From: Chrysoporthe austroafricana
Taxonomy: Eukaryota > Ascomycota > Sordariomycetes > Diaporthales > Cryphonectriaceae
Length of the DNA: 64,000 bases
Assembly: GCA_001051155.2 (NCBI GenBank)
Contig: JYIP02000002.1
Location: 2,053,583 to 2,117,582 of the forward strand
Direction of reading: 5' to 3'
Part shown: one piece after another, positions 47,771 through 59,797 of the stretch
Layout of the letters: each line of letters opens with the position of its first letter
How positions within the stretch are numbered: position 1 is the first letter of the stretch
The notes under the pieces: model-generated
What the model was told of the DNA's origin: nothing
Databases searched by the model: none
Seen by the model: only the letters and a program-made list of their open reading frames with translations
Program-made: the position numbers and the translations under genes

Positions 47771-48752
47771 TTAATTTTCATCATCGCCGATGCGAATCCG
47801 TCCCTCGGAGGACAGGCCGTGGGCCCACCAGCCACCAATCTCGATGTTGGTCTCTGGTACGCTGCGGTGGCTCAACAGCAACCACAGACCGAAGATTGGC
47901 TTAGCCAGGACGTCAAGAATAGCGTACGCCAGGATCTCCCCATCGACAGACGTCTTGCGGGCACCGTCGGCGAAGCCCCAAACACTGAGTATCGTGTCAG
48001 AGATATTTCGGGAATACGAGGCCCGGAAAGTGAACTTACATTGGGTACGCAGTCCAGAGAATGAAGGTGAACAGGGCCAGAGACCCGAAAAGCTTGGTTA
48101 CCTTGTTTCCCTTGGCCTTGACCATGCTGCTTCCGTGGAGAGCGACGTGCCAGATGACAAAAATGTAGGAAATGCAAGAGATAGCATACCATCCCCACTT
48201 CTGCGCGGTCTCCTCGCTGCCGTAGGCCGCGAAAAGGCCTGTCAGGACCATGATGAGATCGGCACTGATGGCCATGATGGTGTGGGCTCCGTCGATTCCG
48301 GCTAGGAGGCAGAGATCGAACAGCAGGAGGGGCGTGGTGATGGCCCAGTCGACGTAACGAGCGTAGTAAACCTCACGGCAGACTTCGTGGTAGGTATCGG
48401 GAACCTTGTCGTGGGCGTTCTTCACCTGGATACAGTGGTAGTTGACGCCGTGGCCAGTGGCCATACTGAAATAGGCCAGAGAGGCCGTGATGGTGATCAT
48501 AGTTGTGACATAGTGGTAGAGGCGCCTCGAGACTGGGATGTTCCAGGACAGCAGGGCGAAGAAGCCGGAGGCAACAACCATGATCACGAAGACGACCCAT
48601 AGAATGCTGTTGCCGGTATCCGATGAGTGCTCATAATGAGTCGGGGTCGCTAGCAGACATTTAGCAAGCCGTCACGGTATGAGGGCCCGGCATAGAGGAG
48701 ATGACGAACGTATCACCGTCGGGATAGGGTCAACCTCAAAGAAGTCCTGCAT
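47771..48752 (-). CDS. microbial (fungal) rhodopsin, proton-pump type
   Basis: Exons 48710-48752, 48040-48649 and 47771-47984 (minus strand) give 288 residues. Exon 1 has only 14 codons plus one base; its end is set by the continuity PIPTVIPTPTHYEH, which matches the N-terminus of NOP-1-type opsins, and by phase 1. Seven membrane helices are evident. Key bacteriorhodopsin positions are kept: Arg112, Asp115 (proton acceptor, D85), Thr119 (T89), Asp126 (proton donor, D96) in RYVDWAITTPLLLFD, and the retinal-binding Lys246 in LDVLAKPIFG. Asp at the donor position is found in pumping fungal rhodopsins such as CarO and the Leptosphaeria protein. It probably moves protons out of the cell under green light. 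Conserved ETNIEI...GRIRIGDDEN ends the protein. No carotenoid genes are nearby, so retinal comes from elsewhere. Confidence 0.93.
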
Positions 48753-50345
48753 CTTGAATTACGATTGGTCAATTTGGAAGGGGAGAGAGGCAGCTGTGAT
48801 CAGGAGGTTGATAATTATATTCTTCGAGGCTGTTCCAGGACTGAAAGTGAACCTCACAGGATTTGTACGTCAGAGCACAAAGGGATGACGGCCGAGAGAG
48901 GGGGAGCTTGGAGGTTAATAAACGCCAGGCTGGGTAGGAACGGCATTCTCCATGAGCTCACTCTTGCTTAAAGCTCAGGTGAGCTTCTGATGCGGCTGGA
49001 TCGACGTCATCAATTACGTTAGCGATCGTGCATCGCCGTTCGAGCCTAGCGGAGTAGCACGTAGGAGACGCCCGCAAGCCGCATTGTTTTCTGTTGGCAT
49101 AGTAACACAGCATATCCGATTTGTATCTCCGTGCCACATTCTCCAAAAATCTTCCGTATTACCGCATATCCCGGACGTGACCGCGCTGGTCTTCCAGGTA
49201 GATCCTACAGAGTCTACTATGGTAGTTGGAATTTCTCCGCTCCTGGATCACCATGGCGGGAGTGTCTGCAGCGGGCCTGGCTGGACTTCTGGTCACCCGC
49301 TCAAGGTGCAGCCTTAGCTGCCTAGCTATTGTAGACTTCACGCATCCTGGTTTCGCCTTGGGGATCGGCATGGAGGCTGCGGCCGATCGGCGAGCCGCCA
49401 CGAGGATCGACTATGGTAGACAGCCCCGTGATTCTGGACATAGTCCTGTCGACACGCGAGCAAGACGCTTACAATGTCCACGCCAGTGTGCTGCCTGTTC
49501 CGCGTAATCATTAACGAAGCAACGGGCACTTTCTTGTCCAGCAGAACGTGGCGGCCATCGTATGATGACCATTACGCATCGTGCCATCCCATGCGACTGC
49601 CAGATGAACAGTTTAGCAAAGGTGGACCGTTGGAACCAAGACGCCGAGCCTAGGGGCTGGGGTTGTGGCTGGGTTTTGGCCATAGAGTAAAGCTCCGGGT
49701 GGCGCGGAGCTAACATTGCATACGTTCATCTGTGGCAACCTCACGTTACATTTCGGAAAGCCAATCCACGGAGGTCGCACTTATTGTCGAATCAACATCT
49801 TTCTCTGTATCCAAGATGACCCGAGTCTCGTGAAATCTCGAGCGCTGGTACGAGACTCCAAGAAAAGCCAACCAAGATGGCGGCGGCTTCTCCGGCCCAA
49901 ATGTTTCATCCGTCCCTAGACAAAAGAGCTTCCCCGCCACGCTTGCGCCTTGGAGTCTCGTTGAATCGCGAAACAAGGCAAGGCCTAGCGTTTTGGCTGA
50001 GACAACACGTCGGTGAGATTTCACAGATGGTGGCTCCTAGAGGCCTTTACTATGCTGCTGCTCACAAACCAGCTCATTGAGAGTCCGAGACCGCTTCAAC
50101 CTTGAAGGCCTAATTCCCACCCGAACTTTAATGGTGCACCAATATTATAGGGTGCTCCGATGGTTTGAAACCCTGGCTACGTTGAGGCGTGTGCCTGATG
50201 ATGCTCACTCTCCTCCTGACGAGAACGTGAGCGTGCACGACTACCTGTATCCTGCCACCGAGGTTCTCCGCACTAAATCATCTAATAATCTGACACGTCT
50301 ACCTAGGTAGTCTGGATTGATGTTATAGCTAACTATAATTACCTC
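48753..50345. other. 1.6 kb intergenic region
   Basis: Upstream of the rhodopsin gene and downstream of the epimerase gene. Only shadow-like short ORFs were seen; no motif. Confidence 0.6.
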
Positions 50346-51410
50346 TCATGTAGGACGTGCTGACGAATCGAAGAGTGACTGAACAATCTTCTCGACCTTC
50401 TTGACGTTCTCATGTCCATCCTCCAGTGCTGCCTCATAAGCCATGCGATATACATGCAAAGCCTCTGTGAACAAGGGGCGGTGGTCCGACCATCCCGTTA
50501 TCCGCCTCAACTTCTCCGACCCAGTCCATTGGGGAAAATCAATGAGCATTGAAGGCCACGGATTGTCCTCTGCGGCCACGCTCGCGGCGTCGACGTACCT
50601 GACGCCCCGGGCAAGACCGTACTCCGCCGCAAGAGCCTTACCAAGCTGTTCCAGCGTCTCGTACCTCCGAGCCGAGATGTTGAAGACCTGTCCTTCGACC
50701 TCTGCACGCCGCGGGTGTGCAGCGATAGCCACATAGGCATCGGCACAGTCGTCAACGTGCATGCAGTGACAGATGCTATCGGGCTGAGATATCAAGAGAA
50801 GCTCCTTTCCGGAGTTGGCAGCCTTCTGAGCGACTTGGAAGAAGATGCCGTAAAAGCTTGAGGAGCGGCCATGAACGTTGGTGGGCCTCACCAAGACTGA
50901 TGAGAAAGCGTCATGATGCTCGAATATCTTTTGGCTGTACTCGGCCCGGAGCTTTGCGAAGCCGGGTGGGTTGATGGGGCTCTCCTCAGTATGCGGAGCC
51001 AAGTTCGGGTCATTCACAAAGTGAGGTCCCAACCCGTAGTCCTTACAGCCGGACGTAAAGATCACGAGCGGTCTAGTGCCCTTGCTCAAGCTGCTCGCAC
51101 TGATGTGGCGGCACAAGCTAACAATGTTATTATAATGGCGCACATAATCGCTGTGGTCTTCGGTCGTTGACACGATGACATCGAGTGTGGGCGGTAATTG
51201 GACCCCGATTTTTTCGTGGGAATCAACATCGTCAATGCTCCCGATGACGGGTTGAATCTCCTCGGTGGCCAGGGCATGAGCACCCGTGGCAGATCTCACG
51301 AGGCCATAGGTGATCCAACCGGCGCGGACGAAGGCCCTTGCGACGGCGTTGCCGATGTAACCATTGGCTCCGGTGACGAGAGCGGTCTTCAAACGATTTT
51401 CCGAAGCCAT
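50346..51410 (-). CDS. NAD(P)-dependent epimerase/dehydratase (extended/atypical SDR)
   Basis: Single exon, 354 residues from the ATG at 51410; an in-frame start seven codons upstream is possible. The Rossmann motif TGANGYIG (residues 13-20) binds NAD(P). IFTSG (Ser near 120) and Tyr158-x-x-Lys161 (YSQK) form the catalytic triad. LVRPTNVHGR and the substrate-side block HVDDCADAYVAIAAHP are typical of NAD-dependent epimerase/dehydratase proteins. Members interconvert sugar nucleotides or reduce small carbonyls; the substrate is unknown. The last 60 residues are helical. It is transcribed on the same strand as the rhodopsin and laccase genes but separated from both by more than 1 kb, so no functional link is shown. 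Confidence 0.88.
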   Translation of the reverse strand: MASENRLKTALVTGANGYIGNAVARAFVRAGWITYGLVRSATGAHALATEEIQPVIGSIDDVDSHEKIGVQLPPTLDVIVSTTEDHSDYVRHYNNIVSLCRHISASSLSKGTRPLVIFTSGCKDYGLGPHFVNDPNLAPHTEESPINPPGFAKLRAEYSQKIFEHHDAFSSVLVRPTNVHGRSSSFYGIFFQVAQKAANSGKELLLISQPDSICHCMHVDDCADAYVAIAAHPRRAEVEGQVFNISARRYETLEQLGKALAAEYGLARGVRYVDAASVAAEDNPWPSMLIDFPQWTGSEKLRRITGWSDHRPLFTEALHVYRMAYEAALEDGHENVKKVEKIVQSLFDSSARPT

Positions 51411-52411
51411 CTTTATGTAATTCACAAGCACATCCTACGCTTCTCAAATATTCTGAATGACTACCTGACATCAAATTTGAAGATAGCTCTTGGTATTTAT
51501 GTTCATTTCTTCAAACATGAACGATGACAAATCAAGAAGCTGCTGACATATCCTTTCTCTACGGGCCAATGCATTAGGATGGGCCCTGCGGGTATTGACG
51601 GTGGAGACTGCTCACATCTATAATATAGTCCCTGCTTCATTTTGCTGTCGTAGGCGAGCAACTCAGTGACACTATGCCCAATCAAGTTCCGCTGAAGAGA
51701 AGGGGGGGGTGGTTCCTCCTCATGCTCAAGAGTCCACTATAGAGACCTCGTATCACCGAATCAAGGCTGCCAAGATTTATTTAACCGTTTGTGTCGCGTC
51801 ATTAGCTCTCATCAGTCGCTGTGTTATTCTTGAGCTCCGCAAAGACATGAATTCCGGGATCCAGCAAACTTGTTGACAACACCTGTAAGTATACCTCTCA
51901 ATTCAGAAACACCCGCTTGCCTCCAAATGCCTTTCTGGGCGCAGCGGCTAGATCGCCGGATTAAACCAGGAGAAATATTTAGGATTATTAAGAGAGATAA
52001 TTGATTTGGGTCATTTTCTAAAGGCTACGCAGATGAGGTTTCGGCCATGAGAGGGAAGCCTCTTGTTGTGCGCCATCTCAACAAGTTGACAGTAGTTCAG
52101 GGGAAGTAGACATGTTTCCAATAAGCATCCATTTGAGTATTTTAGATGACCATTAATTTCTATGTACTATAAGGCTGCCTGCACCCAGCAATGGCAAAAC
52201 AGTAAGAATTCTCATCTAGAAATGATTACTTCCAGTGGAAGCCAACGACGTACGAACAGTCTTACGCGTTCCATTTGGCGCCTTATTACAAAAATAGAAA
52301 ATAAGAACAGAAGGAAGGCCATAGAAAAGGAAGCAAATGTGACCCGCTATTACCCGTGGACCAGCCAAATTGTGCCACTCAACACAGCAACCTTCATGAT
52401 TGCGCACTCCC
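51411..52411. other. 1 kb intergenic region
   Basis: Promoter side of the epimerase gene and 3' side of the laccase gene. Overlapping short frames at 52162-52494 have no motif. Nothing else is seen. Confidence 0.6.
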
Positions 52412-55015
52412 TCAAATGCCGGAGTCGTCCTGAGAAAAGATATCCTTGGAAGGATAATAAGCATTCCAATTTTTGCATTGCGTGTTGAGGTCATCGATGT
52501 CAGACTTGCTCAACCCGGCGGTAAAGTCAGCAGGTCGCTCTAAGAAGTTTACGCCAAGGCCACCAGATGCGTGCCAGGCGATATGGCAATGCCTATCGAA
52601 TCACGGATCAGCTTCTTTTCCTCGATGTAGAAAGAAAAAAAGGGGGAAGGGGGTGAGAAAGGCAGCAGGAAGAACGTACATTAGCCAGGATCCTGGGTTG
52701 GTGGTCTCGAATGCTATGACGAGCCAGCCTTTGGCAGGGAGCATCGTAACATCGCGCCGAAGAGGATTTCTGCCAGTGAGGCTGGACACATCCGACGACG
52801 AGAAGGTGTAAGATACCTGATTTGCTGGAGGCTGATCAGGAGAACGGCCAAGTACTACGAAATCATGCCCGTGTAGGTGGATAGGGTGTGGTAGCGAGAG
52901 TCCAGTCGCGGTGGGGTCATTTTCCAAAAGCCAGTACACCCACTATCCATATCATGTTAGCATCACCTATTTCTTACGCTTCCTGTATTAATTTCCGATT
53001 GACTTACTTGGTTTGCCTGATCTATTTGCCAGACATTATCACTTGCTGGCCAGTTGGTGGAATTATTGATGAGATATTGATCAATGGGGTTGTTCCAGTC
53101 CACTTTGAGAGTAGAGCCGTCGATAGTCCACTTTCTAGTGGACGTGGACAGCTGGATGTCTAGAGTGTTATTGCTAGTTTCGACGAAGTTGGAAGTCGAC
53201 ACAGTCCGGGTGACAACCGGCGTGAGGTTGATGAGGTCCAAGCATTGGTGGTCGGTGGGAGCAGTACCCTCCTTGGCCGGATAGTCATGTGGAGCGCCCT
53301 CGTACTGAACAATGGCAGCTGGATATGGGTTATTGGATTTACCGCAGAGTCCGCCCCCGCCAAATGTGATGTTCATCCAGTAGTTGTCCGTAGCTTGGCT
53401 GGCATCAATCGTCACATCATAGCGCTGCCCAATACCGACGAAGAGGCTGTCAGTCGTGAAGGCATCCACTGGGACGAAATCCGATTCGATAACTGTCATG
53501 GTATGGCCCACAATGGACACCTGGAAATTGTTCTCCACGCCTATAAGAAGATTAGACTGGGATTCTCTAGATTAGCTGTCGTGAACCGGATCGGCTTACT
53601 AGTGTTGATAAGTCGCAAGCGATGTCTCTTGCCCGGAGTCAGGGTGATAGTCTGATATTCACCTTCCGTCGTATTCGCTGGATTGATGTTTGTTCCGTTG
53701 AAGCTGTTTGTGGTTAGCTTCAACATTACATTTGGAGAGGATACGCATGGAGTGGGAAGGTGCAAGGGAGATCAAAGGCATGATGAAACATACAGTACAT
53801 TGTCACTAGCAGGTGGTGCGTTACTCTCCGTGAAAACAACGAGTTCGTCTGCTGTTTTGTAGTAGTAATCAGACAGGAGGAGAGGGCCCAGGTCGATATC
53901 GTATGGAAGGCTAGCTGGACCATCGATTTGAATCGGGCCAACGATGCCATTTCCGTACTGGGCCGAGAAGTGAGAGTCTACTAATTGTTAGAACTGACCA
54001 AACTCTCAGAAGATCTGACCGGACTTACGATACCAGCTAGTGCCGTATTGGTGTGCGATAAATGTGTACCTACTATATGTTAGAACCCTATTTCAGAGGT
54101 CGAGGTCTCTCATCGCAAACACCCTTTAGAGGAGGGATATACGGAGACTTGTGGGCCATGAGATACTACTGACGTTCTAGAACCGCCATGCGGTGGGATG
54201 GGACACTCGGTGACACCATTGACACCATCTTGTAGCTATGAAAAATGTTTTAGCGCTGTGGGACCAATATCACAGCAGTATAGATGGGTGCACAAGAGCT
54301 TAAGAGATGAAATTACTTACATTGGTGTTGAGCTGTCTGATCCCGTGCCAGTGAATCGTTGTCCCTATGACAATGTTAAGGACTTTACGTTCTAGTGATT
54401 CGGATGCTAACAACTTACCATTATATTTGAGATTATTCGTCACCTTCACGGAGATTGTGTCTCCCCACTGAGCGTATATGAGCGGACCTATAGGCAATGG
54501 TCAGTAAAAGAAGGTGCTGACTAGCAGTCTGTGTATAAATTACCGATGATATCGCCTATGAGAGCCTCTGGGTCAGCTTTTGCACGTGCAGGGTGTCTCA
54601 GTATGGGGATGTCGAGCTTACCGTTGACCAGCATCACATCTTCTTTGATTACACCGTCCGGGCCTACCCAATTCTCGGCTTGGGTAAGAGTTAAGTCATA
54701 CTATGTGAACCCTTGTTAGACTTTAGAAAGTCGATAGTTGCTTGTAGAGGGCCTACCTCTCGGGTGACACCGGTCAATGGAGTTTTCAGTTCCTAATATG
54801 CGTTAGTTGTTTGAATACAGGCTAACGCATCCAGTGGTGATGCTCACATAGTCAGTGTTGATATCGAACGAGCCGCTAATCCAGCAAGCGCGGTTCGAGG
54901 CCGTGTTGCAATTCTCTTCCTGGCGAGCCTCTAGAGGTTGAAGAAGCGATGGTGCAGCCTGGATCAGCTGACAGGCTATAAGCCCAGAGACTAGGGAGCG
55001 AAGTATTGAAGACAT
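52412..55015 (-). CDS. laccase-type multicopper oxidase, secreted
   Basis: Thirteen exons (minus strand): 54848-55015, 54757-54792, 54622-54700, 54544-54555, 54419-54487, 54321-54364, 54174-54235, 54029-54069, 53794-53977, 53600-53703, 53008-53540, 52680-52942, 52412-52592. All phases agree and give 591 residues. Residues 1-18 are a signal peptide (MSSILRSLVSGLIACQLIQA). Copper ligands are complete: HWHG (126-129), WYHSH (169-173), HPIHLHGH (463-470) and HCHIAWH (533-539). A Leu occupies the likely axial position at the type 1 site. The protein ends DSGI, the ascomycete C-terminal motif that is processed and plugs the active site. Laccases oxidise phenols with oxygen in lignin breakdown, pigment formation or detoxification. 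A TATAAATA on the minus strand at about 55153-55160 lies 140 bases upstream. Exon 4 has only 12 bases. Confidence 0.93.
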
Positions 55016-58000
55016 ATCAACAACGAGGGACGAATAATGGGGTTGCCCACGGCAGAATGGGGCACAAGATGAAGGGAAAAAGGAAAGAGAGATTAGTGCT
55101 GTGCAACACCAAAACACATCTTCGAGTCCCGAATGGGAGACAGGGACGGCTCGTATTTATACTTCGGGTCTAATCGTTGACTTCGGCGCCAGCGTGGGCA
55201 CCCAAGCCATCATGGATGTAGAACATTTCAACGGACAGCCTCGCCTGCGGTGAGCGCCGACGGAGCTCACGTTACCTCAAGGCTGAAGGCTTACTGAACA
55301 GGCAACCATCTAGGGAAAGGTGTTAATTACTTACTTGATAACAGGCATACTCGCGGCAAACCAAGGATGTAACCAATGGCCAGAAACAATACGATTTGCT
55401 CCGAGGTGGTGTGAAGAGTTTAAAGTACCACGAGCACCCGACGATGCCAGTTGAGGAACGCTATCCCAGCACCGAGTAGGCCATGTGGAATGACTTCCCA
55501 ATAAACTGAAGCGCCTATTGCCCAATATGTATGAGTGCCACAACTTTGCAGCGGTACTATCTGACCGGTCTGTCCCCATCTTTTCAAGGGCATTACTACT
55601 ATTTGAGACGCAGAAGCGAGAAGTGAACCTAGCGCCTAAAAGGGTAATACAGGTGATTTAAGCTGAAAATATTATGCAAGATGGATCCGATATCGAGAAC
55701 TTGCCGATGAGCTTGCGCTTGCCATGTCACACCTTACTGGTCTGATGCGCATTGCACGAAGGCACCAATCTGTATCGGCCGCGTTCGAGGATGCGAGCTG
55801 AACGCCTAGTGTCAAGGTGGAGCTAGGAGGCGAAGTGATCCCGTAAGACCCGACCGAGCAGGAGGCCGACAAAAGCGCTGCATAGGTTTTGAGGTCAGTT
55901 CGTAGAACGGGTCTGATCCGACCAACTCATAGCCACAACAGTCGAAACTGCTGACATGTCATCAGTCGTCAAGAGCATTGCACAGCTACTCTGCGGGTGT
56001 ACGCTCAGACTTGGCATAAAGAGCTATATGTGGAACTCGGGGAATAGGCCAATTAGGCAGAGTCTTCGGATGATGTTGACTTGGCATATTAGTGCGCTTC
56101 TGGCGGCGCGACCTCCCGCGTGTCAGCAAGCCACAGAAACTGAAAGCGTCTAAAAGGTGACACGAGCCTCCTCGTCTCCGCGCTGAACACGAAGAGGCCC
56201 TGGACCTGGTCCAGGCAGAGGCTGCATGTGCGGAATCCTGATACGCCGACCTTGCCTTCGGCCGTCAAACATCGTCAAAGTATTGTGTGTATCTAATCGC
56301 AGGATTATTGACAAGGTCGTACGGCATATGGTTAAAATATGCTTATTGTGACTAGTCCGACATTCCGGGTCCCGCTACTAATGTACTAGCCATGTACATG
56401 GGCATAAGGTACATCTGCCAAGAGATCCTCCACTCGTGCCAGCTAGACTGCAGTGGACAAGTCGGTGAGAAGTGGAAGTTGTGGACCCTTGAAACTCGTA
56501 TCGTGACTGTATTATTTTTGAGCCTGGAACGTTGTACCATGTCCATAAACCGATAATGCAACATGAAGTTGTAGGTCACACAGCAGGCTGAAGAACCACG
56601 ATCTCCGCTGACGGCATTATCTGACCCGAGTCTCTGGATCTGGTTCCGTGTTTACCGTCTTAACTCCGCACATTAGGTTCCAGTCCTCAGTCTGCATAGC
56701 ATGCCACGAGATCGAAAGTATTCCCAATACCTCTGGCATACTCTCCTCAATATTTGCCGCATTTGATGTTGCGCAGGCGCTAGTTCGGATAATATAGGAC
56801 ATTTCATCCATGCGGTATATCATGATCCATTGAACCCAGGAGTATGTCATGAACTGCGTCGCATTTCCGTTGAAATCGTCAACCCACTGGCCGAGCTGGA
56901 GGTACTTACCTTGGAGCGAGACGATATCAGCAAATCTATTGGACCATGCATCTAGTCTTCGACCTGCAATCTTCGCCCATAAGCCGCCTGCATAAAGATG
57001 GATCGTCCGAGACTCCCCAACGGAGTTCATGCCTAGTCTGTTAGTGTTAGAAGACAAGCGGGTGACTAGAGTATCGTCGGACGACTTGTCATGCCAGCCC
57101 TGTCAGTCATCACACCAATATCCTCAGGGCTTAGCGCCAGATCGATGCAGATGGGCACGTGGGATTTCATCAGACGACAATCTGGTCCCTGAGGACAGCG
57201 CATCTTCGATAGTGCCTTGCTTTGGGCGTAGGGCTGTTCTAGACCGGCCAATCCGCCAAGGACACAGTTGACTGATCCAATCTGATGCCGGACGAATGTT
57301 GCGAAGCTCGCAAGTGGAATCCGTGAGTCTCTCATCTCGAGCAATCAAGCCAGACTTGTTGCAGGCTTTGCGCACTACGTTGCAGACACTGTTCCTTGGT
57401 CTGGCTCGGTCTGGCCAGAATAACTTGTCAGCATAGGAGGCGGCCGCGAGGGTCGGAGATCGAAGACCTAGACTGCAATATAGTATTACATTTTGTACTC
57501 TTAAAATTTCGGGTTCCCATCAGCCGTCGGGCAGAGACGAAATACCTATTATGCCTCCCCTAATCGGGTGGATTCCGCTCGTGAGTGTCCAGCATATTAT
57601 TTCGCCACAGCACTCACGTAGCAGCTCTTTGACAAATTGCATGGATGAGAAAGAGGCTGGTGCATGCCGGTACTGGACCTTTCTTGTCATGCACATCATG
57701 CGTCAAGGCGAAGCAAGGCGGATCAATGTAGCATCGCTCGATATTCCTCTGTCCAGCTGAAGTGGGTTGGCGGCCATCACCTGAAGCAACCGCTTTTAGG
57801 CACGACGTTCGTCCCAAGGCCTTTCACGGTGTAAGCAGAATAAGCTCATGTTTTATGCATATCTCAGCAGGTACGCGCACAGCCACACACGTCATGTCAT
57901 GGGATTGCAGCAACGGTATTATTTGTTAATATTTTTCAAATGCACAACATCGTGTACACCTGCGGTGAGAATGGCATCTTGGGCCCCGGCGCGCATATTT

Positions 58001-59797
58001 GCTTTTGAGCCAGAATATTGGATTGCAGACATTACCTCTAAAATGTGCCGATGCTCTCGCCAATGACGCCCTTCTCCTCCCCCAACCAATGTGGCCCCAT
58101 ATAAAACCTTGGACGTTGCTGTGGGCACGCTGACACTGCTTCCACAGAGCGCATGGAAGCGGACGAAATCCTAAGGCTGTGCGACTGGCTGTGTTTTCCG
58201 CGCTCTGACCTGGCGGAATGCGCGGGCTGAGGTTCCACATTACGAGCTCCTGGAAGATGGTGTGTTGGGGCCCGACGGTTTGGAACTGGCTAGCACCCTA
58301 GAAAGTGCTAAGCCGATAAGCCGAGGCCGTTGAGTGGTGACTCTAAGATAATAATCTGCGCCTGAACATTATAATCCGTCGTCCTGATGATCATACCATC
58401 CCGTAAGCCCTAGCAAGAGATCTGGCGCGTGGTCTCACGGCGTCAAGGATGACAGCCACAGGTGGTGTCAGCAAGTATTCCGAGTACGAGCCACCAAAGT
58501 GCGATGTTCCTCCTGCAAATTTCCAATAATTGGTCGTGACATTTCACTCTCCGCAACGATGTCAAAGTCGGAGCTGTCCAGGCGAGAATCCTGTTACAGT
58601 TGTCTAGGCACACTCTTCATCACTACGGCTTGGCCACCTCTCGTCGACAAGGGGCCTATTTAGCGTCAGGTTATTCGCCAGATCTGTCCTCTTAACAATG
58701 CTCAGCTTTGTCCTGCTCCTGACTCAGACGTGCCTTCAGAACTTAGCCGGGGAATCCAGGCTGCCTTGAAACCAGCCCGCATTGTATAGCCATGTCGTAA
58801 GAAATTGACAAGCGGCTGTAGGCATCGAAGTTTTGGGTCGGCCGCTCATTAGGCACTGGTTCTCAGCCCGCTATCTTGCCATCCAATGGCCTTCGTCTCG
58901 GCATGACACCCCTTTGTATCGAAAGGATTGCTGCAGACTGCCTCTCCAGTCAATGCGTCCTGGGTGGGTATATCAGACGTCGGCCAGGGCTTTTGCAGCA
59001 CATCGCGGTACGCGATAGTCAGCCAACAAGATGCTGACCTGCTGCGCAGTCTTGGTCACGAGATAGTGTAGTATTTTTGGCGTCTCTGCTACATGTGAAG
59101 ATCTACATGGATCCAATGATTCTCCTTTGTTCGTTGATGTGGTGCTGTCGCAGATGTCGGGTTGTGGGTGTCTACATACCGAGCAGCCGCAATCTCACTG
59201 TATCTAGAGCTCGTTCGGCCCGGATTCTTCGGCACGATGCAAATGATGTGGTGCGCATTTCTTCTAGCAGTTCGTAGTAGCGTACCGTGCCTAAGCGAGA
59301 TAGCTGAAAGCAGTCCTTCAGGTCGAGGGAGGCTGCCTCATAATATAATTGGCAGACGTGGCCGTCGTAGCTGATAAATCATGTGTAAATCACCGTTCAG
59401 AAACATGTCTCAGCCTTCGGCATCCTCTGCTCTAGGAGTCTGTCCTTCCACAATGCGGCCTTGCTTCTTCTGTGGTTGTGAGACTGAAGTAGGAATGAGT
59501 GGGAAGTCCAATGCATAATCGGTGACTGCCAATATCTCATGATGTGGCTTTGCGCTATTTTAGAGGAGGCTCAAGACTGTCTACATAGGTACACGAGAAT
59601 ATCAGTATGAGTAACCTCCGGCATTTTAGCTATCCTCAGCTTCACAAGATCGCGTCGACGAGACGGCCTAGCCACTCTTTCCTTTGTTGGGCGTGGCTGG
59701 ACGGAGCAGGCTCCGTATCGATACCAGGTATTAATGTACTGCACAACAGTAACAGCCGTCCGAGCACTCCTGTCAACCTCTGCTACTATGATGACCT
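55016..59797. other. 4.8 kb gene-poor region
   Basis: Laccase promoter at the left end, then no recognised gene. Two consecutive minus-strand frames at 56617-57057 and 57066-57344 could be remains of one coding region (146 and 92 codons) but show no domain I recognise. No tRNA or mobile element is evident. Confidence 0.5.

Noticed and set aside
47771..48752. Assignment of the rhodopsin to the opsin-related chaperone (ORP/YRO2) group
   Set aside because: The retinal-binding lysine and both carboxylates are present, whereas that group lacks the lysine.
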